From: a virus | Length of the DNA: 64,000 nt | Direction: 5' to 3' (one strand) | Virus record (IMG/VR): IMGVR_UViG_3300032282_005033 | Span: 1-64,000 of that record | Part shown: one piece after another, positions 56,068 to 63,821 of the stretch | Position numbering within the stretch: the first letter of the stretch is position 1 | Layout: the number at the start of each line of letters is the position of its first letter | Made by a program: the position numbers and the translations under genes | Notes under the pieces: model-generated | What the model was told of the DNA's origin: nothing | What the model saw: the letters and a program-made list of their open reading frames with translations, nothing else | Databases searched by the model: none

Positions 56068-56766
56068 TTATGGTCTGATTATCTTAGGATTCAAACCAGC
56101 CTCAGAAACAGTATCTTTGTTTATTATGTCTCTAAGGTCACCAGTATTAAACTTGCCGCTAGACAATTGGTCAGTTGTAATTCTATACATCGGACCTATT
56201 TCTCTAGCAACGTAAGTCATCGTTTCTTCAATAACAATGTCATCCATCGAAGCGCCAGAACCTTCGTTAAGAAGTTCAACACCATAGATCGAGCGCACTG
56301 CACCTTGGCCATATTCGTTAGCAAAGGTTATCGTTATATCAAACGGAGGAATTTGGTCAGCGTAGAATGGAACCTGTGATACTACGTCTGAGTCCTGTGA
56401 ACTGAACTCAGCAATACCGCGCTTGTGTCCAACATCACCTGGAAGAGTATTATGTCTTCTGGTGTAGAACAATTGTGGGTTATCTTTCTGATGGTTTGCA
56501 TCAAGCATCTGATAAAGAGCTGGACGATCAAACACTGTAAAAATCAGTGATCCTGCAATACCACGCTTGCCTCTTGAAAATGATCTTGGGTTTGGTGAAC
56601 CCATTGTGTAGATAGGAGCTTTTTCTCTTGTGACGGAGAAAGTAATTCCTGAAAGAGCACCGATTTCAATGCCACCAAAAGTAGCAACGATATCTGCGCC
56701 AGAAAATGTGGTGTAAGTATTTAGATACTTATTAACCGCACTATCGTAGTAGTCTGAACCAGCCAT
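56068..56766 (-). CDS. Major tail tube protein-like, 232 aa
   Basis: A 232-residue beta-rich protein: FSGADIVATFGGIEIGALSG, then SFSRGKRGIAGSLIFTVFD, IPPFDITITFANEYGQGAV and ETMTYVAREIGPMY. It has the usual order of a tail tube protein directly after a sheath gene. It has a strong GGAGG ribosome site, GC-richer codons than nearby fibre genes and a powerful terminator after it, all consistent with a major virion protein. It is the best candidate for the main tube subunit among three related proteins here. Tube subunits stack into hexameric rings inside the sheath. Confidence 0.82.
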   Translation of the reverse strand: MAGSDYYDSAVNKYLNTYTTFSGADIVATFGGIEIGALSGITFSVTREKAPIYTMGSPNPRSFSRGKRGIAGSLIFTVFDRPALYQMLDANHQKDNPQLFYTRRHNTLPGDVGHKRGIAEFSSQDSDVVSQVPFYADQIPPFDITITFANEYGQGAVRSIYGVELLNEGSGASMDDIVIEETMTYVAREIGPMYRITTDQLSSGKFNTGDLRDIINKDTVSEAGLNPKIIRP

Positions 56767-56806
56767 ATTATACCCTCCAATTCGGTATTTTAATTATATG
56801 TTTTTA

Positions 56807-58075
56807 TTATGCAGTTACAGCGACTTGAACTTCAATGTTCTTGATTTCAAACGCTGGTGTGAGCACGAGGTCAACAAACGCCTTGTTTTCTGCTGGCCAG
56901 TAACTTACTGTAAAGTCACTGTCGAGCAAGGCACCTACTTGTTGCATGCCGCGCAATGCCGAAGTAATTGCTGTCTCCATTGAGTTACGTGTCTGTAACG
57001 TTGAAGCCTCGCCAACAAACTTCGAGCAAACTTGTCTAACCAACAGAGCAGCCTCGGTGACTATTCTCATGGTCGAAATTCTTGTGTAATCTGAAGTAGC
57101 TGCTGCCATTGTCAATCCCTCTACGAACACAGGTACTTTATTGAAATTCAATGCAATAAAGTTAACTCCAAGGTCTGATAAACCACCTTGCTGAGTTCTT
57201 GTAGGATTGTAACGGAGTGAAGCTACGTTATAAGCTGTCTTGTTTACTGGTGAAGTAAAGGATGACATTCTGCTAATTGCTGCTGCAAATGCACATGCGC
57301 CATTAGCGTAACCCCATTCTGCTGGGTAGTTAACTGGCTTGACTTCAGTCGCAATAACAACAACGTGTCTACCAATTTCCGACATAGCATCTGAATCTCT
57401 GCTAATTAAGTTAGCAGGGCCTGCACCGGAATTATAAACATGAGTTGATACTTGTGCTGGTGTCATAAATTGGGTTGTGCCAATGTATGGCTTAATTCCC
57501 ATAACAGCAAAGCATGCGTGTGAATTTTCCGAAATTTCTTTAACTTTTGTAGCAACTTTGAGAGCAAAGCTACCCGATCCAGTACCGTTGTTGGCGTAAA
57601 AACCAAATCCAGTTCCAGTGGTCAATGTATTTGGAGTTGCTCCGTCAACATCCCACTCTTCCGGATGACCAGAACGGCCCCAAGGAACGATAATGTCTGG
57701 TTGACCAGCTTCTGCTGCTTCAAATGCGGCGTCAAAAACGTTTCCGCCACCTGTTGCTGCATAAGTTGCGCTGGTTATTGCACCAGTGGTATAGTTAAAT
57801 GTTGAGTCTGCTGGAAGTGGAACGATGAAAATTCTTTCTGCGCCACCTTGTACCAATTCATAGTATCCCCTATGAACATCGGAATCTTTTCCGAATGCAG
57901 TGATAACATCTTGTTCAGTGGTAGCCTGAACTACGTCAAGATCCTTAACGTTGCCAGTTCCATCTGCGGTTCCTCTTACAGCAATAAGAACCACTCTAGG
58001 TCCTACAGGAGTATCCTGACGAGAAATGCTATAAAATCTATCTTTTACTATTGTTTTTACACCTGGTAGAGCCAT
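56807..58075 (-). CDS. Tail sheath protein, 422 aa
   Basis: A 422-residue protein starting MALPGVKTIVKDRFYSISRQ and ending with a typical sheath C-terminal domain (ESTLQT-like region: LQTRNSMETAITSALRGMQQ, then DFTVSYWPAENKAFVDLVLT and FEIKNIEVQVAV). A middle region has QGGAERIFIVPLPAD near residue 75 and YNPTRTQQGGLSDLGVNFIA near 300. It lies just before the tube gene, the standard order. GGAGGTCTAAAGGACA precedes the ATG. Codon use is GC-richer than average here, suggesting heavy expression. One Ala-Thr-Pro occurs (DGATPN). It should form the contractile outer cylinder. Confidence 0.87.
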   Translation of the reverse strand: MALPGVKTIVKDRFYSISRQDTPVGPRVVLIAVRGTADGTGNVKDLDVVQATTEQDVITAFGKDSDVHRGYYELVQGGAERIFIVPLPADSTFNYTTGAITSATYAATGGGNVFDAAFEAAEAGQPDIIVPWGRSGHPEEWDVDGATPNTLTTGTGFGFYANNGTGSGSFALKVATKVKEISENSHACFAVMGIKPYIGTTQFMTPAQVSTHVYNSGAGPANLISRDSDAMSEIGRHVVVIATEVKPVNYPAEWGYANGACAFAAAISRMSSFTSPVNKTAYNVASLRYNPTRTQQGGLSDLGVNFIALNFNKVPVFVEGLTMAAATSDYTRISTMRIVTEAALLVRQVCSKFVGEASTLQTRNSMETAITSALRGMQQVGALLDSDFTVSYWPAENKAFVDLVLTPAFEIKNIEVQVAVTA

Positions 58076-58122
58076 TGTCCTTTAGACCTCCGCTTGCAGC
58101 AAAACTTATTTTTACTTCAAGA

Positions 58123-58131
58123 ATATAGTAA
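58123..58131 (-). promoter_or_regulatory. Candidate promoter motif TTACTATAT before the sheath gene
   Basis: Minus strand TTACTATAT lies about 48 bases before the sheath ATG, in an 88-base gap that otherwise contains only the ribosome site. It is the same 9-mer as at 3785-3793 and 62117-62125. Confidence 0.35.
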
Positions 58132-58163
58132 TGGGTAGTATTTCAAAACAAACTACATAAATA

Positions 58164-58901
58164 TTATGAATTTGGTGTAGCGCCTTGGTATAGGTCAATA
58201 ATATTTAAATCTGTTCCCTCAGTTGAAGGGGTTGAATGGCTATAATATTGGTCCCAAATTTCTTTTTCATAAGCCATATATCTTCTTACATCTATGGCTA
58301 TTTCTTCTATTTTGTTAACTTCCATAGCAAACAGCTTTTCAGTAGTTAACATATAGCTAACAGTTCTTTTATTAACGTCTTCAGACCCTCTATTTTCTTC
58401 TGAATCAGACAGTCTTCTAGCGTAAACTAATTCAGAAGCTCCTAATCTTTTAAAAACTGGAGTATACTCTAACATAAAATCCTCAAAAGCTTCTATTATT
58501 TGTTCCGCGACTTCTGGTCCAGAACTTCTTCCAGTAGTCCCTTTTAACTTACTTCCTTCAGTTGTTTCTGTAATAACAGTAAAGGTTATTACATTTTGAA
58601 ATCTTTGTCCAAAAACTGCTACATCCTTATTAGGGGAAATTCTAGTTCTGGGCTTTGGTTCTGTTGAATGAGCTTTTCTTAATTCTAAGCCATAAACTAT
58701 GACTGGATAATGGACATAATCACCAGACTGTGTTGGTTTTATTTTAATATCTGGATATGCGTTTTCCCAAAGGGCTTTAACAGCAGTTATAAATTCTAGA
58801 TAACTTAAGTTGCCCTGCGCTTGTAGTGGCGCGCCAAACATTCTATCGTAGTCTATTTCATTTACATTAGAAGCTGGAAATCTTATTTGGTTCTGTGGCA
58901 T
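58164..58901 (-). CDS. Tail terminator-like protein, 245 aa
   Basis: A 245-residue alpha/beta protein. VKALWENAYPDIKIKPTQSG, then YPVIVYGLELRKAHSTEPKP, QRFQNVITFTVITETTEGSK and EQIIEAFEDFMLEYTPVFKR follow the order of tail terminator proteins (N-terminal helix, beta-sheet with a long insertion, then a helix). It sits between two sheath-like genes. The ATG overlaps the stop of the upstream gene by 1 base. It would cap the tube and sheath at the neck. The product ends with LYQGATPNS, another Ala-Thr-Pro-Asn. Confidence 0.7.
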   Translation of the reverse strand: MPQNQIRFPASNVNEIDYDRMFGAPLQAQGNLSYLEFITAVKALWENAYPDIKIKPTQSGDYVHYPVIVYGLELRKAHSTEPKPRTRISPNKDVAVFGQRFQNVITFTVITETTEGSKLKGTTGRSSGPEVAEQIIEAFEDFMLEYTPVFKRLGASELVYARRLSDSEENRGSEDVNKRTVSYMLTTEKLFAMEVNKIEEIAIDVRRYMAYEKEIWDQYYSHSTPSTEGTDLNIIDLYQGATPNS

Positions 58902-60493
58902 TACGCACCTCTACCTGTTGATACGTTGAATGATATTTCTCTTAATGTTCTTGAAGAAATTAAAACTATACTAAAATATATTTTACTTTTTTCTTCTTTA
59001 TCTGCAAAAGCTTCTAATTTATAGTCTCTTATTATATCATTTTCTTTTAAGAATGAAAGTAATGTTTCTACTTTCGCAGTTGTTTTTGCGTAACTAAATT
59101 TACCTATTGAATTTTTTGCCATTGCCTGGACCTCTGCTATAACCATAGCGGCAAGTCTAATATTACTTGAATCCTTAAAATTATCACTTACAGATTGAGT
59201 ATAATCACTTGTCAGATAAGTATCATATGGACCAACTGTTTTTCTAGATCTACCACCTCTTACGATTGTATTAATATTTTTTGCATTCAATGCCCTAACC
59301 TGATCTACGTTTAAATTTGCTCCATGGATAGATAAAGCCGAAGGTATTTTTTGTTTGCTTAAACCTTTATTAACTTGATTCGAACACAACATGCCGGCAA
59401 CTGCTGCGGCTACAGAATTGCTATAACTTAACTGCATTTGTTTATGGGCAAAGATTGCCTCACCATAAACAAGTAATACATGCTTTCCAGTGTCCTTTGT
59501 TATATAACCATTTGTATCCACAACTGATTGAATGTCAAAATTTGTTGCCAATAGTTCTGTTACATCACTTGAACTGACGCCATCATTTTTTGATCCTGCT
59601 ATACCTATTGTTATTTCTCCAGTATTTTGTTGAATTTTATAACAAAAATTAGCTAATTGTTTTACAAAATTAACTCCACCAGTATTTACTATACTTATCT
59701 CAAGCGGAACAATAACATCTAAAAACTCATACTCTTCTAACAGCTTATAGCATTGTGACAATCTATCATAATAAGATTCATAAAAAGAATATGTTTCATT
59801 AAGTGAATCTTTAAATATCTTAATATTTCTTTCAGAAACCTTACTTACATACTCACTCATATAACCAGCAGACATTACGTATATGTCACGCGCTCCGCAA
59901 GAATAAGCATCAAATACACCTCTAAGTAAGGGTGAATTCATATCTCCTCTTAACAAATCTATTGCATTTTGCATTGAAACAATTTTTTGTATGCCATAAG
60001 GTTCCATTGCATCAGTGTGACCTATGAGCATTAGATTATTGGTGTCAAATTGGCCCATTTGTCTATACTTTGATTTTGGATTTAATGCTACAGTTTTATC
60101 AACAAGTCCATACGTTGGTTCGGCATATATACTGTACCCTGTTTTATTCTCTAAATTTATTTCTTTTAGATCAGTTACTCCATTAACTTTAGTGTTAATG
60201 CCAATGGTGTATACACCATCAAATAAATTTAGAGGAACCTTTATATTTAATTCGTATGAACCTTCTGATATTCTTTCAACATAATCTGTTTCACTAAAAT
60301 ATTGTATTAAAGTGGGAGATGCTGCTGTAGCTTTTTCAACACTATATATGTAAGGACCAAGTATTCTTGCTCCAGTGCTGTTGAATCCTCTATTTAAATA
60401 AATGTTTATTTCAGAACTTGGATCTAAATATTCATATCCATCTTTATATACAAATGGTATTTTAACGAATAAACCGGGAGATGCTATTAACAT
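58901..60493 (-). CDS. Second tail sheath-like protein, 530 aa
   Basis: A 530-residue protein with sheath traits: an N-terminal MLIASPGLFVKIPFVYKDGY, a central alpha/beta part (MEPYGIQKIVSMQNAIDLLR, CGARDIYVMSAGYMSEYV), and a C-terminal part with AVAAAVAGMLCSN-like residues, LNVDQVRALNAKNINTIVRG, then SSNIRLAAMVIAEVQAMAKN and FSVILISSRTLREISFNV-type strands. It differs strongly from the 422-residue sheath. Phages with two sheath-like proteins usually place one on the neck or initiating disc; here it could form a collar or a distinct sheath segment. Codon use is AT-rich like the fibre genes, so it is probably less abundant than the other sheath. Confidence 0.7.
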   Translation of the reverse strand: MLIASPGLFVKIPFVYKDGYEYLDPSSEINIYLNRGFNSTGARILGPYIYSVEKATAASPTLIQYFSETDYVERISEGSYELNIKVPLNLFDGVYTIGINTKVNGVTDLKEINLENKTGYSIYAEPTYGLVDKTVALNPKSKYRQMGQFDTNNLMLIGHTDAMEPYGIQKIVSMQNAIDLLRGDMNSPLLRGVFDAYSCGARDIYVMSAGYMSEYVSKVSERNIKIFKDSLNETYSFYESYYDRLSQCYKLLEEYEFLDVIVPLEISIVNTGGVNFVKQLANFCYKIQQNTGEITIGIAGSKNDGVSSSDVTELLATNFDIQSVVDTNGYITKDTGKHVLLVYGEAIFAHKQMQLSYSNSVAAAVAGMLCSNQVNKGLSKQKIPSALSIHGANLNVDQVRALNAKNINTIVRGGRSRKTVGPYDTYLTSDYTQSVSDNFKDSSNIRLAAMVIAEVQAMAKNSIGKFSYAKTTAKVETLLSFLKENDIIRDYKLEAFADKEEKSKIYFSIVLISSRTLREISFNVSTGRGA

Positions 60494-60496
60494 AAA

Positions 60497-60877
60497 TTAA
60501 CTCGATGGACTTTCTTTAGTTGCTCCAACCGTCCAATAATGGATTTCCCCAAGTCTTCCTCTAACTGGGTAACATTCTTCTATTACATAGATAATGTAGT
60601 CATTTAACCCTGCTGGAGAGCTTTCATATATTCTATCACCAGAATTTGGATTAATTGAACTTTCAAAATAATAAATTCTATCTGAATTAATTATTATTCC
60701 TTCTATTTCCTCTTCTTTTGTTGAAGCTAAATACCTAGAAGCTGCCGTTATATGCCTAGTTGTCACTCTTTCAAATCGGTCAGAATATAGACCATCATCA
60801 GATAATCTTCTTTGCAACAGTACGTCATGGCCCCATTCTCTCAATATTTTTTTAAATATAGATTTTGAATTAATCAT
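60497..60877 (-). CDS. Head-closure/neck protein-like, 126 aa
   Basis: A 126-residue protein: FKKILREWGHDVLLQRRLSD, then RFERVTTRHITAASRYLAST, NSDRIYYFESSINPNSGDRI and YPVRGRLGEIHYWTVGATKE. The layout (W.HDVLLQRR, then GDRIYE and a closing strand pair) resembles head-closure or stopper proteins that bridge connector and tail. It overlaps the end of the upstream neck gene by 8 bases, so translation is coupled. Family is inferred from pattern and location rather than certain identity. Confidence 0.7.
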   Translation of the reverse strand: MINSKSIFKKILREWGHDVLLQRRLSDDGLYSDRFERVTTRHITAASRYLASTKEEEIEGIIINSDRIYYFESSINPNSGDRIYESSPAGLNDYIIYVIEECYPVRGRLGEIHYWTVGATKESPSS

Positions 60878-61763
60878 ACTGCCTTAATCTTCTGTCGTTT
60901 GTAGTATCATCTTGGGCGACATAAGCTCTTCCAACAGAGTACATATCTTTGCTAATAAGATAAATTCTCTTTCCAGTTCCAGGGTCTCTTTCTGTAAGAG
61001 TAACTTTTCTCTTTGGAAGACCTTTTGGAAGTACGCCTTTCATGTTTACTTTTCTTGCTATGACTTCTCTTCTAAGGGAAGCGGCTATTTGACACCATGT
61101 TGTTGCGTTTGATCTTGTAGCTATCTGCCTTGGTGCTGATCTGTTAACTATTTCTAAATCTCCCAATTTCAAAGATAATTCATCATCTCCACCAAATCCA
61201 TATGTTCTGCTTAGATCGCATGCTGAAGCAGCTTTAACATAATCTAATATTATATAAGGAAAAGTCCCTGGGTCTTCTGTCCCATCAAAATGATACATTT
61301 CTTGTATTTCTAAAGAATGGTTATAAACTATTTCACCTATTTCTATTAAAGATGCTTCTGGAAATATTGGTGCCAACTCTTCTGGATCAAGATAAAGCGG
61401 GCTAACATCTGGTGCAAAAACTATTGTTTCATCAGATCTAAGTGTTACCGTGGGCTTATATTCTGTGGTAGAGGTGTTGGCATATATGTTCATCCTGGAC
61501 ACAATGCTTCTATTAGCCACCGTAGTACCAGTAAAAGAAACTGCATAAGCCCCCGGCAAAGCGGGCGTGAATTCATAGTACCAATCTGAAGAGGTTACTT
61601 GGACTGCTAGTTCATCATCTATGACTGGTATTTCGTCAGAATTAACTATACGCACGACAACGGATACCACATTAGCTTCTATTTGGTTGCCATTAGAGTC
61701 TTGATCAAAAAATTTAATCTTTAATTTAACCCTGTCATTTACCAGCACATTATTAATAGTCAT
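60870..61763 (-). CDS. Neck/head-tail connector protein with Ig-like N-terminal domain, 297 aa
   Basis: A 297-residue protein. Residues 1-95 form a beta sandwich of the BACON/Ig type (VKLKIKFFDQDSNGNQIEAN, then GAYAVSFTGTTVANRSIVSR). The second half is helical: LYLDPEELAPIFPEASLIEI, VYNHSLEIQEMYHFDGTEDP, ILDYVKAASACDLSRTYGFG and LRREVIARKVNMKG, similar to head-completion connectors. It precedes the stopper-like gene. The N-terminal domain may be displayed at the collar. No known catalytic residues are seen. Confidence 0.68.
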   Translation of the reverse strand: MTINNVLVNDRVKLKIKFFDQDSNGNQIEANVVSVVVRIVNSDEIPVIDDELAVQVTSSDWYYEFTPALPGAYAVSFTGTTVANRSIVSRMNIYANTSTTEYKPTVTLRSDETIVFAPDVSPLYLDPEELAPIFPEASLIEIGEIVYNHSLEIQEMYHFDGTEDPGTFPYIILDYVKAASACDLSRTYGFGGDDELSLKLGDLEIVNRSAPRQIATRSNATTWCQIAASLRREVIARKVNMKGVLPKGLPKRKVTLTERDPGTGKRIYLISKDMYSVGRAYVAQDDTTNDRRLRQYD

Positions 61764-61803
61764 TTTTGCTCCATTTTAAAAAATATACTTAATAGTAGCG
61801 ATT

Positions 61804-62091
61804 TTATGGATTTATTATAACTTGGTTTTCACCGACTACAGCTACTGACTCAAGAGCCATAAAGGCTTCAATTTGGTTATCCAATATTTCGATAACTATA
61901 GTTCCTTGGCTCATAACTTCCAAACTTGTAATCCCTATCGTTGTTAAATTTGAATAATCTTCAAAAGTTTTGTAAAAAACAGTTATATTATTTAATGTGA
62001 TTGGATTTTGCAAACTTGGTGCGTAAATAAGCACCGTGCCATTATAGCTTGTAAATGGTTCATTATATGATATAGGTTCGTTATACAGCAT
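61804..62091 (-). CDS. Hypothetical beta-rich protein, 95 aa
   Basis: A 95-residue protein with alternating hydrophobic residues (NGTVLIYAPSLQNPITLNNI, then QGTIVIEILDNQIEAFMALE), probably a small beta sandwich. The N-terminus has a short repeat (YNEPISYNEPFTSYN). I do not recognise the family. It sits between the oxygenases and the neck genes, with a TTACTATAT motif 26 bases upstream, so it may start a transcript of neck and sheath genes. A minor capsid or collar component is plausible. Confidence 0.68.
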   Translation of the reverse strand: MLYNEPISYNEPFTSYNGTVLIYAPSLQNPITLNNITVFYKTFEDYSNLTTIGITSLEVMSQGTIVIEILDNQIEAFMALESVAVVGENQVIINP

Positions 62092-62116
62092 GGTTTAGCT
62101 TTCTGGGATCCTAGCT

Positions 62117-62125
62117 ATATAGTAA
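62117..62125 (-). promoter_or_regulatory. Candidate promoter motif TTACTATAT before the 95-residue gene
   Basis: Minus strand TTACTATAT, 26 bases before the ATG at 62091, in a 45-base gap. It matches the motif before the sheath gene and the 200-residue gene. Confidence 0.3.
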
Positions 62126-62136
62126 TAATAAAAGTG

Positions 62137-62931
62137 TTATTCTAATCCAACGTCTTTTTTAAGATTTAATAACCAGATTCTATGATCAGATTCAATCGGC
62201 TTTGGACTAAAATGCTCTGGGGTACCATAAAGACATGCTCCTAGGTAGGCTATTCTTTTACCTTTTAATACAGGAGCAACTTCGTGTGTACCAATAAAAT
62301 TAGCTGGGTATATCAATATATCGCCCATTTTTGGTTTATGTTTATATTTTGCATATTTAAAATATATATCACCGCCAGTATAAGTGGTCCCATCTAAACT
62401 CGACTCTTCTTCAACCCCAGTATTTAAATATATATTTATACTTAATTTACTGTGTTTAGGGTATTCATTTCTTGATACACTAGAAAATTCATAGGAAATT
62501 TGATCGTCACAATGTGGACCTATCTGCTGGCCATCTGTATAGGTAGCTATATGGCCAGGTATTCTCCACCAACAAACAGTTGCTGCTTCTGGATAAAGTT
62601 TACAGTATTCAACTAGCACATCATACATTAAAAGTTCTAGCTGATTAATTAATTCTATTTGTTCTTTTGTTGGTTTTCTATCTGACATCCTACAGAGTGG
62701 ATCTATGAATCTTTCAGGGGCTAAAGAAACACTATTGACATCAAATCTAAAACCGGTTTTATTTACTGCAAAGGTTTTTCCATTTTCCTCTACATATGTA
62801 AAAGTATTCTCTTCTTCTTGCTTAAGCCATTCTATGTATTCAAATAAAAATTTTTGATTTATATCAAAGGTATTTTCAAACAGAACAAGACCGCAACCTT
62901 TATCTTGAATTATTAATTTATTTTTATTCAT
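62137..62931 (-). CDS. 2-oxoglutarate/Fe(II)-dependent oxygenase (prolyl hydroxylase-like) 1, 264 aa
   Basis: A 264-residue protein with the jelly-roll oxygenase signature: IGPHCDDQISYEF (HxD, His near residue 137), SINIYLNTG, GGDIYFKYAKYKHKPKMGDI, then IGTHEVAPVLKGKRIAYLG (second His near 214 and the 2-oxoglutarate-binding Arg near 225). The order HxD...H...R is complete, so it should be active. Such phage enzymes hydroxylate protein side chains, commonly proline, though the substrate is unknown here. The adjacent gene is a paralogue. Both lie at the head-to-tail boundary of the structural operon, suggesting virion protein modification. Confidence 0.87.
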   Translation of the reverse strand: MNKNKLIIQDKGCGLVLFENTFDINQKFLFEYIEWLKQEEENTFTYVEENGKTFAVNKTGFRFDVNSVSLAPERFIDPLCRMSDRKPTKEQIELINQLELLMYDVLVEYCKLYPEAATVCWWRIPGHIATYTDGQQIGPHCDDQISYEFSSVSRNEYPKHSKLSINIYLNTGVEEESSLDGTTYTGGDIYFKYAKYKHKPKMGDILIYPANFIGTHEVAPVLKGKRIAYLGACLYGTPEHFSPKPIESDHRIWLLNLKKDVGLE

Positions 62932-62939
62932 ATATCCTT

Positions 62940-63821
62940 TTAATAATTTGAATTAGTAATATGGTATTGATAGGAAGTATCTAAATATCCTTTAGATTTT
63001 AAATATGCCCTATAGTCTTCGGTGAGCGTTGGCATGTAGAGATTCGTAGCATATTTTGCCAATTCCGGCTCTTTTATTGGATCAACTACATTTTCATTTA
63101 CTTCTGGGTTTGGAGTTCCATGACTATACCAACCCAAATAGGTAAATCTACTTCCACCTTTAATTGACTTTACCTCATGAGCTGCCATAAAGTTTGAGGG
63201 GAAAAACATTATATCTCCCTTTTTTGGTTTATAGTCAATGTCTAAATAATTAAAATAATGATGTCCTTCAACAAAATTTTTTCCGTTTAGTTCCTCTTCT
63301 GAATCAACAGAATCATTAAAATAAATTATTACACTAATAATATTTCTAGTAGCCAATTGGTCTGGCGGAATTCTTATTCCATATATATAATCTGCGCTTA
63401 CGTCTGAATGTGATCCTAAAAAAACATCTTTTTCATAAGAAACAATATGGCTTTTTACTTTCCACCATACGCATTTAAATGCTAATGGAAACAATTCAAA
63501 ATATTTATATAGATATTCATCTTTTGTTTTTTCTAAAAAAGAAAGTAATTCTACTACTTCTGGTCTTTGGTCCCTATGTATTGCGGAACCTCTGCCTGGC
63601 ATTTTTTCAACGCTATCTTTATGAAAAAAATATCCACTTTTATTTATATAAATTTCATTATTAGTCTCTGGGTCTATCGTTAGCGAGTACATTGCGTCAC
63701 GTTCTTTTTGAACTGCTTCTTTAGAAAAATTATAAACATAATCAAAGTCTATATCAATAGCGTCCCTAAATAAGACAACCCCACCACCTAAATGTTCTGC
63801 TTCTGCGTCTTTATTTATCAT
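62940..63821 (-). CDS. 2-oxoglutarate/Fe(II)-dependent oxygenase (prolyl hydroxylase-like) 2, 293 aa
   Basis: A 293-residue paralogue of the neighbouring oxygenase. LGSHSDVSADY supplies HxD near residue 135, VIIYFNDSVDSEEELNGKNF leads into the barrel, and MAAHEVKSIKGGSRFTYLGW supplies the distal His and Arg near 212-222. All iron and cosubstrate ligands are present. Sequence between the motifs differs considerably from copy 1, so the duplication is old or the genes were acquired separately. The ATG overlaps the stop of the upstream gene (partial, 63811) by 11 bases, implying translational coupling to it. Confidence 0.87.
   Translation of the reverse strand: MINKDAEAEHLGGGVVLFRDAIDIDFDYVYNFSKEAVQKERDAMYSLTIDPETNNEIYINKSGYFFHKDSVEKMPGRGSAIHRDQRPEVVELLSFLEKTKDEYLYKYFELFPLAFKCVWWKVKSHIVSYEKDVFLGSHSDVSADYIYGIRIPPDQLATRNIISVIIYFNDSVDSEEELNGKNFVEGHHYFNYLDIDYKPKKGDIMFFPSNFMAAHEVKSIKGGSRFTYLGWYSHGTPNPEVNENVVDPIKEPELAKYATNLYMPTLTEDYRAYLKSKGYLDTSYQYHITNSNY

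Noticed and set aside
58140-58165. Small inverted repeat before the sheath gene as a terminator
   Set aside because: The stem is only five pairs (GTAGT/ACTAC) with a long loop and no T-run on the minus strand.
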